Below are positions 9,357 to 19,777 of a DNA stretch of 59,059 nucleotides, one piece after another. Numbering within the stretch: the first letter of the stretch is position 1; each line of letters starts with the position of its first letter. Source of the stretch: Corallochytrium limacisporum (Eukaryota > Opisthokonta); the NCBI GenBank assembly GCA_002811645.1, contig PDIP01000083.1, positions 262,043-321,101 on the forward strand, read 5' to 3'. A program made the position numbers and the translations under genes. Below the pieces are notes generated by a model. That model searched no databases, had not been told where the DNA came from, and was given only the letters and a program-made list of their open reading frames with translations.

Positions 9357-11105
9357 TCAAGCCCGCACGTTAACAATGCGCCCCTCGACTTCGACCGTCA
9401 TTGGTGGCATGGGCACCCTGAACTTGGGAGCGCCCCCAGGCGCGCCTGGTGATGTTGCGTGCTGTCCCCCGTCGTGCAGGGCAGGGTCACTGCTCATTGG
9501 CGTGGACGCCACGGACGACCCACCGGCCGGCGTCTGCGGCTGCGAACCGGCGGATGAAACTATGCTCAGCAGTGATCCCCGACGACTGGCCCGGCGTGGG
9601 GTCATGGCGCACTTCTTCTTAGCGCCTCTCTGGAACGCCAGCTGCTGGAAAAAGTTCCGCACCGCGTTCGGCAGGACGGGAGCACCACTCTCGTCAACCA
9701 GTACTTTGCCCTGTGCCATCATGTCGTATCCGTCCCGGCCATGGAGTAGGTACTCCTTGACCGCGACTGAATACGTCGCGTCCATGTCGATGGGCACACT
9801 GTCATGGGCGAGGTCATGAGAGCGCGTGTTGCGCGGACAGATCATGACCGAATCCTTGAGCACGCGCCTACCCGGTTCTCGGTCCGGGTCAAATTGGAAG
9901 CTCAGCCGTGCAACCTGGGCAAAGCGACCCTCCAATTTGGGCCATTGAGACACTGAGTTCTCCAAGGCGGCCACAATCTGCTCTCCAGTCAATTCGACCA
10001 CACAGATGGCGTCCGGCATCGGCAGGATGGAGAAGAGGTCCTGCAGCCGGAAGGGACCTTCCTCATGGAGCTGATCGCTGCGCAGAGTACCACTATTGAG
10101 AATGGCGCAGTCCGCATTGGTTGCATCGGCCATGATGTCGGCGACCAAATTTCCCAGATTCGATTCCTTCGTGCGGATCGTAGAGAATCGTCCGTCCAAC
10201 GGTGCGCCGAGCACAGCAATCTGTTTCTTCATGCGGGCACCGAGTTCCTTGTTCCATTCGTCGACGATTTCCTTCACGCCCGGGTCAGGTTCAATCTTGG
10301 TGTCAATGATGAAGCGTTTCGGTTCGGTCCAGACCACAGTGTTGTCTGCTTTGACGGTCGCCTGGATCATGCTAAGGTCACGAAAGTCCGTCCCTGACTT
10401 CAGGACCCAACTATTTCCGCGTTTTTCTGCATGGTAGTGGTGATCATGCCCACCAAGCACGATGTCTATTTCCGGTGCCTCATCGGCAAGTCGCAAGTCG
10501 TTCGGCTGCCGCATGTGCGTCAGCGCCACGATCAGGTCGCATCCCTCCCGCTCTCGCAAGTCCCGGGCCAGCCGGCGCCCACACTTCACAAAGTCTTCGT
10601 ATTCAACGTCCTCCGACTCAATCACAGCCAGCGTGTCGATCCAATCCTTCTCAATAAGTCCAAGGATGCCAATGCGGATGCCTTCATGCTCGGTAATGTG
10701 GTAGACGCCGCAGTCCGCGAGCGGACGCCCAGTCTCCTTCATCATGCAGTTGCTGCAGAGCCACGGGAAGTTGGTCTCTGCGATGCGGTCTACCAGGACG
10801 TCAATCCCATGGTCCAGGTCGTGGTTGCCAATGCAAGCACAACTAATTCCCATGAAATTCAGACACTCCGACATTTGCTTTCCTTTGTACACCGTACTCA
10901 TGATGGAAGGATTGAAGGCATCGCCACTGAACAGGGTCAGGGGACGGTACTCCTGCAGTTCCCGAAGTACTGTAACAAATCGTGCTGCACCACCACAGGG
11001 ATCCTTGGTGTTCTCTGTGATGTTATAAACATCGTTGAAGTGAAGGATCGTCAACGGACGGTCACCAGCAGTACCGGTCGCCGTTTCTCCCGTCGAGGGC
11101 CCCAT
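9357..11105 (-). CDS. UshA/5'-nucleotidase-family metallophosphoesterase, 582 aa
   Basis: The family hydrolyses phosphate from nucleotides using two metal ions. The motifs run in order: HFNDVYNI, FSGDAFNPS, IGNHDLDHG, the VALTHMRQPND histidine motif and LGGHDHHYH. The substrate-binding C-terminal domain follows with SNLGNLVADIMAD, LNSGTLR and GRDGYDM. There is no signal peptide and no GPI signal, unlike animal CD73, so a cytosolic enzyme is likely. After the catalytic region comes a tail of about 100 residues rich in Ser, Pro and Gly. It begins with the adjacent RRAS and RRGS sites, good matches to PKA consensus sites. The start is ATG 11105; the longer frame begins with GTG. Exact substrate unknown: AMP, cyclic nucleotide and sugar-nucleotide activities all occur in the family. 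Confidence 0.9.
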   Translation of the reverse strand: MGPSTGETATGTAGDRPLTILHFNDVYNITENTKDPCGGAARFVTVLRELQEYRPLTLFSGDAFNPSIMSTVYKGKQMSECLNFMGISCACIGNHDLDHGIDVLVDRIAETNFPWLCSNCMMKETGRPLADCGVYHITEHEGIRIGILGLIEKDWIDTLAVIESEDVEYEDFVKCGRRLARDLREREGCDLIVALTHMRQPNDLRLADEAPEIDIVLGGHDHHYHAEKRGNSWVLKSGTDFRDLSMIQATVKADNTVVWTEPKRFIIDTKIEPDPGVKEIVDEWNKELGARMKKQIAVLGAPLDGRFSTIRTKESNLGNLVADIMADATNADCAILNSGTLRSDQLHEEGPFRLQDLFSILPMPDAICVVELTGEQIVAALENSVSQWPKLEGRFAQVARLSFQFDPDREPGRRVLKDSVMICPRNTRSHDLAHDSVPIDMDATYSVAVKEYLLHGRDGYDMMAQGKVLVDESGAPVLPNAVRNFFQQLAFQRGAKKKCAMTPRRASRRGSLLSIVSSAGSQPQTPAGGSSVASTPMSSDPALHDGGQHATSPGAPGGAPKFRVPMPPMTVEVEGRIVNVRA

Positions 11106-11630
11106 GGAGGCTGATACTTTGGTTCTGTTGTGAAAAATTCCACTCCTAGGAGTCCACTCAAGCCATCTGGTTTCCTGTACACACACTTGGATCTGCTGTG
11201 CCACTCTTTCCTAAGTCTTGTAGGCTTTCAGGTCTCCCCAGACACGCCTACTACAGTTCTACCATAACCAACCCCCAAGGATTGGCCGCGGTCCCGAAGT
11301 TCTCATTCTGATATACCATGCCGCGTTCCTGCGCCCAATGCAGCCTTATCTATGCCATCCTCAAACTTTGTACAATGTCATCCAAAACCAGCAATACGAG
11401 ATAAAGACAAAGCAACAAGGACCCCAAGGTGTTGCTTAGCCCGCCTATCTCCAACTAAGTCATTCCTGGATCAAACAAGATAACCACGACCGGGGTCTAC
11501 CCACCCTAACACCCTAACCGCAGCCCTTTCCCATACTTGTATATTAAAAGTATGGGCCAAAAAAATGAAACGGGAGGCTTTTTTGGTCTTTCTAAAAAGT
11601 GCGAGTGGTGGGGGAGCCCGGATGGGAGAG

Positions 11631-11710
11631 AGTGAGACCACGGAGAGAAAGAGAGAGCGAGAGAGAGAGAGTGAGACCACGGAGAGAAAGAGAGAGAGAG
11701 AGAGAGAGAT
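11631..11710 (+). repeat. Tandem duplication of a 39-bp GA-rich unit
   Basis: The unit beginning AGTGAGACCACGGAGAG occurs at 11631 and again at 11670, giving a 39-bp period. The second copy runs into a pure GA microsatellite. Confidence 0.85.
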
Positions 11711-12654
11711 AAAGAAAAAAGTGAGAAGCGCCGCGCCTGGGCACCCCTCGGTCATTTCCCCGAATGCCAAGACAGGACCAAGGGACTTGACACTCACCCA
11801 AGGCTTTTTTCCACCGTCATTTTTACTTTTGTCTATTTTTGCTTTTGTTGGCCCTAAAATTCCCCCTTCCCTTCCCCTGCCACGCCCGCCCCCGCAGACC
11901 GTTCTCCACGGCCCCTCCTCCCTCCTTTTTTTATTCTTTCCCTTTGTCTCGGCCCGGCCTCCCCCCCCCCCCCCTCGGGGAGGGGTTCGTTTCACTGTGA
12001 AAAAGCATGGAAAAAAATGGCGAAGAAACCAGAGAGAGAGAGAGAGGGAGGGAGGGAGGGGAGTGACGAAGGAAGAAAAAATCTTTCGGGTCGTCATGCG
12101 TTCTTGCCTTTGGGATCTCCCCGCTTCGCAGCGGAAGAGGGGGGCAAAAGAAGGAATGAGAGTCGGTACTTAAAGTATGGGGAATTTACGGCGTGCGCAA
12201 ACGCAGGAGAGCGAGAGAGAGGTACCCTTCCACCGTCCGGACCGACCGCCCCGCCGAGGACGCGCGACCCAACTGCGAGTGAGGCCAAAGAAGGACCCGA
12301 CTTTTTTTTTCTTTTTATTTTCTTTTACTATCTCCGGGAAAAGGCGCGGGCCGGATGAAAAACACAGAAACTTCCCCGTTCTTTGACTAAACCAAAAGAA
12401 AAAGAAAAAAAAACAATTGGCCCCCGTGACGTGTCTATTTTGGGTTGTTGGGGAGGGTAGGTACCGGAAGGTTTCGGTTTTTTCTTTTCTTTTTGGCCTT
12501 TCGGCTGTGTGAAAAGGCGGGGGGGGGACAGGCGAGCACCGCCGAAGGAGCCCGTGGTGATTGCCGGAGAGCCCTTGGTTGTTCCCTCGGGGGGGGGGGG
12601 CCTACCTTCCCCGCTTACTGCGCGCCCGTCACCCCCTGCCTTTCCGTAGTACCC

Positions 12655-12706
12655 GTCTCTCTCTGTCTCTCTCTGTCTCTCTCTCTGTGACTCTGCGTCT
12701 CTGTGG
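12655..12706 (+). repeat. CT/GT-rich dispersed repeat, copy 1
   Basis: A CTCTGT-rich tract continues as CTCTGTGACTCTGCGTCTC. A closely similar sequence lies on the opposite strand at 22563-22605, so this is more than a plain dinucleotide repeat. Confidence 0.6.
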
Positions 12707-13097
12707 CTGACCCACCCAAAGAGTCGGTCGCAATTTTGGCTGGACTTGGGACCCGGGGTCGGTCGCCAATTTGGGGGCCTATTTATGGGGTTGCCACTGG
12801 CTTTTCCCCGGGGGGAAAAATGGGAGGGGGCCTCGGGTTGTGGCCGTCGCGGGTTCGGGAGAGCGGCCAGTGTTTTGGGCACCGTGACGTTCCGTTTCTG
12901 GTGTTCGCGATCGATGTGTTTTGGGTCCTGGAGACGCTGTTGAGGTATGTCAGCAATGATATGTGTTATGGGAGACACACGTGAATTCTCTTGGAATCCA
13001 ATTAAAACTATGTGGACAGCATTGGAGTGCCTAGGTTTGGTTCGTCTGAGAGATCCTCCGTGCTGAACACAAAACAAGCAACAACAGACCCTAAAGC

Positions 13098-14997
13098 ATG
13101 AGGATATCGGAAGAGATCATTGGGTTAACCCTAGCATCTATACTGATTGGGTTGTACCCTGTGTCAGGTCGTGAACTGGGTCCCGATGACAAGGAATATC
13201 ATGAAAGTTACAGTGAGATCATCTCGATTAGGGAGCCCGCATCCATTGCGGTAGTTAGTAAGACCCCTGCACCAAAGGATGAGTTGCTCGTGATCAATTT
13301 TAGATATAACTTTACGATAGTGGATTATAATGCAGAAACGAGTAAGTCAGCAAGGGATAGCTATCCGACCTGGCTCAACACAAGTTCTGGAGTGGTGTCG
13401 AGACTGCTGTACCCACTCATCGACGACACGAAGGCACAGTCTCTGAAGTTTAGCGTGGTATCCGGCGCATGGAAGCAGGAATGGGGAAAGTCAATGATCT
13501 TGGCACCTGTCGGAGCTACCATGACACTAAAGTACGAGGATAACGACGGTTATTTGAAAGAATACCTGGATCGGGACGAGATTGATCCCTCACTACAGAA
13601 GGAATGGAAGTTTGTGACCCACCACGCAACGGGGCTCCTCGGGGCAAATTACATGGCCATGGACCTGGACACCGTGGCAGCATTGTACGAACCGAAAACT
13701 CACCTGGCATCAGCGGCCTATGTGTCCCATACTGCGAATATCCCAGGAGAGACGCTGTGCACGGAGAACCTGACACCCTTTGTGAACCTGCTGCCATGCG
13801 GGCAAAGGCAAGGTATTGCGCAAATGATGCACCCTTACGCCTTCATGGAGGGTAGTTTCAATGCTCTGGACATTATCATTGACAAGGTAAGTTAAATGTG
13901 ACATGACGGCCAACTTAAGCCCTTTCAAGAGACCACTGTGGTAAGCCACCATAACCACAGTGACGCCAGATACGGGGGCGAGATCACCCTCACACGTTTC
14001 CAATGCTTACTTCCTATGCTCAGACCTTACTAACATGCTTCTTTTTCCCTCCGTTGATTCAACTGTTTTCACACTACAGAGCATGGCGGATCTACTGATA
14101 AAGTTCACCTACCAGACAGTCGTCAAAAAGCCAACCTACATCAAAGCATTGAAGGATGGGAGAGCAAAAACCATCGAGGGCTGTGGTATTGCACTGACGG
14201 GTGGCGTGGCCATCGGAGACACCGATCTAATCAGTCTTGCTCCCAAACAAGTAGCGACCACGGAGGAGATCGTTGCAGCCATCGAAACGAGCACGGGACA
14301 TCGCAGTGGCGCCACGGTCGAGCAGATGCCGCTCCGAGCGTCCTCCATGTCCGTCGGCCACGGCCACGACCGCGGATCCATACGCGTGGAAGTGCACAAC
14401 CTTGACCTCACGGAGGCCGGGCATGCACACTGCTTCATCACCGAGCAGTTGCCTTGGTACATCATACCCTACTGGCACACGCTCCGGGTGGCAATTGAAG
14501 ATGGTACGCGGCGAGATGGGAAGCTGAATGCAGCCCATCAGGTTTCCACCGGGACAAAACAGCTGCAGTCTGGGCGCTTGCGGAAAAGGCCCTCGATACT
14601 GGTACAGGAAGTGGTCATCCCACCCGGTGCAACAGTGAGCATGACTTATGATTTCAACAAAGCTCACCTCCTGTACGAAGAACACTATCCGGACTCTAAC
14701 CGCAGCCGTGATGTTCCTGGTCCTCAGATCAAGTGCCAATGGCAGAACGGTGCCAGCGAGGTGCTTCACCTGCCACCCCGTCTAGTATCATTGCCAGTAC
14801 CGGACTTTAGCATGCCGTACAATGTCATTACTCTGACCTGCACCATCATGGCCGTCGCTTTCGGCACTTTCTTCAATGTGAGCACCAAACGGTACCGAAG
14901 CCAGCAGGTGTCGAAGAGCAGTACGGCTACAGCGGATGATGACGGCACTAAGGATCAAGGCGAGGAGAGCGCCACAACCAAAGAGAAGGATGACTGA
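13098..14997 (+). CDS. PIGT: GPI transamidase subunit PIG-T (Gpi16), 568 aa, two exons
   Basis: PIG-T is the large ER-luminal subunit of the complex that attaches GPI anchors to proteins. Exon 1 is 13098-13886 (263 codons) and exon 2 is 14080-14997, which restore one frame of 568 aa, close to the usual family length of about 580. A signal peptide is evident (IIGLTLASILIGLYPVSG). Diagnostic family motifs are CTENLTPFVNLLPCG late in exon 1 and PDFSMPYNVITLTCT just before the single C-terminal membrane segment (MAVAFGTFFNV). A charged cytosolic tail follows. The cysteine in CTENLTP corresponds to the one that links PIG-T to the catalytic subunit PIG-K in animals. Start ATG 13098. It is tandem with the scramblase-like gene. 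Confidence 0.96.
13887..14079 (+). other. Spliceosomal intron of PIG-T (193 nt)
   Basis: The donor is GTAAGT at 13887, the branch point is a perfect TACTAAC at 14028-14034, and the acceptor is CACTACAG ending at 14079. It is a phase-0 intron: the codon for Lys263 ends at 13886 and the Ser codon begins at 14080. Without removal the frame stops after two intron codons. Confidence 0.93.
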
Positions 14998-17418
14998 AAA
15001 ACGATGGAGTAGAACGCCCCTGACATTGACCATGTGTATCCACATCATCGTTCAATCCTGTACCATGCCCAATAGAACAAGAGACATCATGTAAATAGTA
15101 TTTGAAACTGGGCTCTCCCCACGCGCGGGTCCACCTCCGGGAGTATCCCTACAAATAGACTCCAAAGGGGGATCAGTTTTCCATAGGCCAGATAACGGGC
15201 CTCCCTCGCCTTTTCCCCCGGGCGGGCGGGAGGCCTTCTTAAATTTTTCCGGTGATTTTCTCGTGGTAGATGGAAGAGGGTTCCCCCGTCCCAGTTTTAG
15301 GCTTTTGTGTGAGGGACGAAGGACAGAACGAAAAACGGACACGGTGAAAAAAGAGGGGGAAGGGGAGGGGAGGGATGAGGAGGTGGTGCGGAGGCGCCGT
15401 CGGTGCGCAGCAGAGCGGTGGAACGCCTGGTGGTTTTGTGTTCGGAGCGGTCCCTGATTTCATCAGCCAAGGGCGCCCACCGCCCGGTTCCAGAACCCGT
15501 GGAGGAGGAAAGAAGAGTCGGTTAATAATGTATTCATGAGAAAAGAAAACAAAGAGAAAGGAAAAATAGAAAGGTAAAAAGACTGCAGAAAGGGAGGCGG
15601 TTTTTTAAAAACCGGGGAACTGGTGCCATCGTACCACCATCACCACCACCACCACCACCCTCCGCGGAGAGACGAAACGACCTCCCCTCCCCCTCCCGGG
15701 GGTCTCTCTCTGTTCCGTCAGATCTCCCAGTGTTTCAAACCTTCCTTCCCGCCCTTCTGCCCTGGCCTTATGGTTTTTTTATTTTGTTTTTTTTTTATTT
15801 CGGAAATTTTTTTGAGAATTCTTTCGGGCCCGGTGTGGTGAGCGAGACCGCTGCTGACGGGGAAGGGAGGAGGAGGGGGGGGGTTGTTCAAAGCTAGCGC
15901 TTTGTGTATTTTGTTTTAAATATCCCCGGCTCCCCCCCCCCTCCCCGGACTGACGCGTCCTTGGGGCCGGGTGTCAGTGTGTGCGGTGTGCAGGGATTAT
16001 CTTTGGTCATTTTCTCTGAACCCGTCTGATTTCCAATAGTGACATATCCGCAGAATCTCCTTGTTGCACTACGGACGCAGTCGAATAAAGACATGAAGAA
16101 ATTTCACCTGCCTTATTTTACAACTGTCTTCCTTCCGTTCTTGATATTCCTGTGATTTTTTTTCATCATTTCCTCGGTGCCGCAGGTGAAATTAGGTGCA
16201 TTCATTACCACTCCTGAACATATCTTGGACAAGGCCAGCCGTGATATACCCTTGATATACCCTGACATCAGATTAGGCATGGTTGATGAGACAATGCCCT
16301 GGGTGCGAGGGCATGTGCAGTACATTTACTATAGGCAATCCGACTATGGCGAGACAATTTCTGGAGGATCCTCTCCTCCCCCCTCCCCGGCAGCGGTGCC
16401 ATTGGCGGTGGGCTCACAGTACATTTAGTATAGAGCACCGGAATGTCCCAGATTTTTTTTCAGGGTGCCCATACACACACACCCCCCCTCCGTTTTGTGG
16501 TGGAACGCACCAGGACCCCCTCTCCCCCCCTTTTGTTTTCTTATGGTCGGTCCGATCGCGCAAGAGAGCAGAGAGGCCGTGGAGTATAAAATACTACGCA
16601 GATTATACCACGAAAGAGGAATAGGTAATTCGGCTTACCCGGCCCGGCAAAGGCACTCCACCGAACCGCCCTGAACCTGCGCGACGCGGGCGGGGGGGAG
16701 ACCCGCCGGGCAAACGAGGAAGGCACGTCTTCGTCGAGCGCTGGAGGCCAGCCTTTCAGTACAGAAAGAGCGATCTTGCCCGTTGGCAGTTGTTGGCTCC
16801 GGGAGTCGGGAACGGTGGGGAGTTGGGTGGGTCTCCCGGAAAGGGAGGCCCTCGCCCCCCCTTCTCGTCGTCGGGCTCTCCCACTTTGGCCACAGAGACA
16901 GAGGGACAGAGAGAGAGAGAGAGAGATTAGAGAGAGAGCTGGCTTTGAACCGAGACCGAGACCTTGAAAATATTGAACGCGGGCCCGATGGGGACCGGGG
17001 GTGGGAACTGTGCAAAAGACAACAGACTCCCCTCCCCCCCCCAGAGATACTCCGAAGCAAAAAGAAGGGAAGAAAAGTATCGAAGGTTAGGAACTGGGAG
17101 CGGAGGAAGGGGGGGGGGTGGTCTCAAAGGCCCAGACTCCTGGGCGGTGTGTTCGGTCCGGGTTTTGGCTTGCTCAGAACATTCTGCATGACACAGGTAT
17201 TTTTGGAAGGTGTTCGGCGGATCGTGTGGATGATATGCGGATCGTGTATTTGAGCGAGAAAGGGTCTGAGTCAAGGGAAATTGTAAAAGGACACCAAGGT
17301 ACTTACTTCCGAGCGGCGACAGTGATCGGCAGTCGTTGACACTTCCTGAAGAGCCCGCATAGGGAGGTGATAAGAGTTGGAACATAGATCTAGTGGATAC
17401 ACAGAAAACGATTCATAA
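14998..17418. other. Upstream island of the scramblase-like gene
   Basis: This gap is 2.4 kb. It contains a CAC trinucleotide repeat (about 15632-15659), T runs near 15775-15800, G/C runs (15870-15885, 15932-15945, 17035-17045, 17108-17118) and a GA microsatellite near 16905-16935. It also holds a 12-bp inverted repeat (16100-16111 with 16182-16193, spacer 70 nt) and two copies of a GTACATTtA-TA motif (16320-16331 and 16419-16430). I see no gene. Confidence 0.55.
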
Positions 17419-19596
17419 ATGGTTGCCGAAACGGGCAGCAAAATGACTTCTGTGCTGAAAAAATTCAGTAAAAAGGGCAAATCAAAGGAAGGTAGAGAAT
17501 CCTTCACTTCTCAGGGAGAGGAGCCCATCCTCGATAGTGATGTCTACGGCAGGCAGAGGCTGAGCCAGGGTAGTGCCACCGGAGGCTTTGGACCTGGTGC
17601 AGGCGCTTTCAACACCAGCGAAGCCGCTCGATCCCGACGCATGGAGGCTCGAGGATCCAATAATTGGTACAGAGACAGCGACGACGACGATTCGGAAGGT
17701 CATGGGGACGGGAGCCACCACTATGGCGTCGACGACGACCCATTCGTGGCGATCAGTGCGCAGACTTCAAATAAAGGAAAGAAGCGGGACAGCACTGCCT
17801 GGCCAAGTGATGATCAATTCGCTGCAGTGGAAGGCCGGCTGATGATGGAATCCAGCGCTGCGGTTGATATCGGTGGCGATGACACCGGCCTCATCGGATC
17901 AGAACCCACCAATTGGCACAAATCGGGAATGAAGAAGAAGTCCAAGAACAAGTACAAAGCAACTGCACCAACCCAGGGCGGCAACGATCCATTGGCGTCA
18001 GCACCATTCCAGGACGTGGAACACTCGCGCCCAGATGTCGACCACGAAGGACGGCGAGTTGGCTACGATTGGAAGTCCAAGATGGACTCGGACAAACGCA
18101 TGGCCTGGGAATTGCACGAGCAAGACTGGCGGGAACGGGCGAGAAGGCATGAGCTTAACGATCGAGTGACTGCGCAGGACGAGAATGTCGCGAAGCAGGT
18201 CCAACAACAGGAGCAGCAGAGTCAACACCTACACGAACAGGATGAGGCCCGAAGAATCCGCGAGGATGAGGAACTAGCTCGCCAGCTGGAAGAGCTGGAA
18301 GTGCGGGATGAAGAGGAGCGCAAACGACGGCAGCAACAGGAGGACGAGCGCCTGGCCATGCAATTGCAGGAGACCTATAACCAACGCGCGCAGGAACAGG
18401 CACCACAGGCCTATGCGCAGCCGCCGCCGCAGACTTACCACCCGCCAGCAGGATATGGTACCTCCCCAGGCCAAGCGGTGATCCACCCCTACAGCACATC
18501 TCCGCACTCCTACGGCAGTACGCCACCACCGCCAGCACCTCCCGGGATGGTCCAAGCGCAGGTCCCGAATGGCTACCCGCTGTCGCATGCATCGCAACCG
18601 TCCCCGGATCAGCTCGCGCCGCAGTACGTACCTGGTGGTCCCCCTCAGCGCCTCTCCAATGGTTCGAGCGCGCATCAACGTTCATCGGGTGCTCCCTCTG
18701 CCGCGGAAATTGACGAAATGACAGCCGCCCTAGTAGTGGCAGAGTCGTCCATGGACCCCTATGACCGGGATGAGGACTTGCAGGCGGCAATCCTCCTACA
18801 GCGTGAGGAATTAGACGAAGCCCGACGCCGGCACGCGGAAGCCCAGGCGCTCGCGGACGCTCAGGCGGCGCAATTTGCATACACGCGCCGGAGTGCAGAA
18901 CCGCAGGCGCAACCCGCACCTGTGAGCACCCGCTCCTCCTTGCCGAACATTTTCGGCAGTAGCAATGGAGCACAGCCTGAGGTGACGCGAGATGTGCCCG
19001 CGAATTCGCCTATGACCCGGTACACGTCCCACGTATCATCCGGTGCGGGCGCGGACGCAGACGATCCCCAGGCCGACGATCCATCCATTCTCTACGTCAT
19101 GCCCGAACCAAAGGGAGCGTCCAAGGTTGTGGTGCGGAACCGGAACTTTAAGGAATGTTTTGTCATCAAGCTGGAACATTGGAAGGTTAATCGGTCGTTT
19201 AGTGTATGCGATGGCCAGGAGAATGTGCTCGTGACGGTGCGGAAGATGGTACAGAATCCCGGAGTGAGCTTCTTTGAGTTTAACTTTGGATACGGTCTGA
19301 AGGGACGGATATTCAAGACCGTCCGACGGGCGGATTTCATTGATTTCCAGTTCACTCAGGGCAGTCAGGATGTGATTCGGGTCGTAGGTGATCTCAAGAG
19401 CCTGCTCTGCACCTTCACGATTCAACCAACAGATAATTTCCTGGCGCACGGCCTAGGACGGCAGCGTCTGGACGACGGAGAACTTCTAAAGCGGGGTATT
19501 CCAGTTTACTATATCGACATTGGTGTGAACGTGAATGCGGCGCTGATCATCGGTCTGGCCACACTCTTCCGATTAAGTGACATGTGCAGTCGTTAG
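17419..19596 (+). CDS. Tubby/LURP-one/scramblase-fold protein with ubiquitin-binding-like motifs, 725 aa
   Basis: The last 170 residues (about 555-725) look like a tubby C-terminal-like domain as in phospholipid scramblases and LURP-one-related proteins. It has FSVCDGQENVLVTV, a GRIFKTVRR strand, VVGDL and a terminal hydrophobic helix preceded by YYIDIGVNVNAALI, matching the Y-ldVapgvDaaLil ending of that superfamily. The long N-terminal part is disordered and acidic. Around residues 275-322 are two helices with DEELARQLEELE and DERLAMQLQETYN, like inverted ubiquitin-interacting motifs, and near 449-466 a UIM-like DEDLQAAILLQREEL. Between them lies a Pro/Tyr-rich linker, as in scramblases. 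A lipid-binding protein recruited by ubiquitin is my inference. Start ATG 17419. It converges on PDHX, 181 bp away. Confidence 0.75.
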   Translation: MVAETGSKMTSVLKKFSKKGKSKEGRESFTSQGEEPILDSDVYGRQRLSQGSATGGFGPGAGAFNTSEAARSRRMEARGSNNWYRDSDDDDSEGHGDGSHHYGVDDDPFVAISAQTSNKGKKRDSTAWPSDDQFAAVEGRLMMESSAAVDIGGDDTGLIGSEPTNWHKSGMKKKSKNKYKATAPTQGGNDPLASAPFQDVEHSRPDVDHEGRRVGYDWKSKMDSDKRMAWELHEQDWRERARRHELNDRVTAQDENVAKQVQQQEQQSQHLHEQDEARRIREDEELARQLEELEVRDEEERKRRQQQEDERLAMQLQETYNQRAQEQAPQAYAQPPPQTYHPPAGYGTSPGQAVIHPYSTSPHSYGSTPPPPAPPGMVQAQVPNGYPLSHASQPSPDQLAPQYVPGGPPQRLSNGSSAHQRSSGAPSAAEIDEMTAALVVAESSMDPYDRDEDLQAAILLQREELDEARRRHAEAQALADAQAAQFAYTRRSAEPQAQPAPVSTRSSLPNIFGSSNGAQPEVTRDVPANSPMTRYTSHVSSGAGADADDPQADDPSILYVMPEPKGASKVVVRNRNFKECFVIKLEHWKVNRSFSVCDGQENVLVTVRKMVQNPGVSFFEFNFGYGLKGRIFKTVRRADFIDFQFTQGSQDVIRVVGDLKSLLCTFTIQPTDNFLAHGLGRQRLDDGELLKRGIPVYYIDIGVNVNAALIIGLATLFRLSDMCSR

Positions 19597-19777
19597 TGGC
19601 AGACTCTAAAGCTATCAGGGCATGTAAATATCATCATCATCATACACTGTGACCATTGAGGAAAATTCTTAATTCATAATCGTTTTAGTCTTGGTTTGTT
19701 TTATGACAAAAAGTCGTATTCACTTGTGGGTAGTTTCTGAATTCTATACTATGTAATGCAGAACGTTTCAAGTCCCT
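19597..19777. other. Convergent 3' intergenic region (181 bp)
   Basis: AT-rich shared 3' region of the scramblase-like and PDHX genes. It includes TGTAAATATCATCATC at 19624. No gene. Confidence 0.6.

Larger units (their letters stand above)
11106..13097. other. Divergent island, 5'-nucleotidase / PIG-T
   Basis: About 2 kb between two divergent starts. It holds a 9-bp inverted repeat with a 9-nt loop (11530-11538 and 11548-11556), GA-rich tandem DNA (11631-11708), a C run near 11965, GA repeats near 12030-12060, a G run near 12590-12600 and a CT/GT-rich stretch (12655-12706). Long open frames here encode only repeated Ser/Leu or Arg/Glu. No gene is supportable. Confidence 0.6.

Noticed and set aside
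11471-12358. Several 100-250 codon frames in GA/CT-rich DNA
   Set aside because: Translations are alternating Ser/Leu or Arg/Glu from microsatellites, a property of the repeat and not of a gene.
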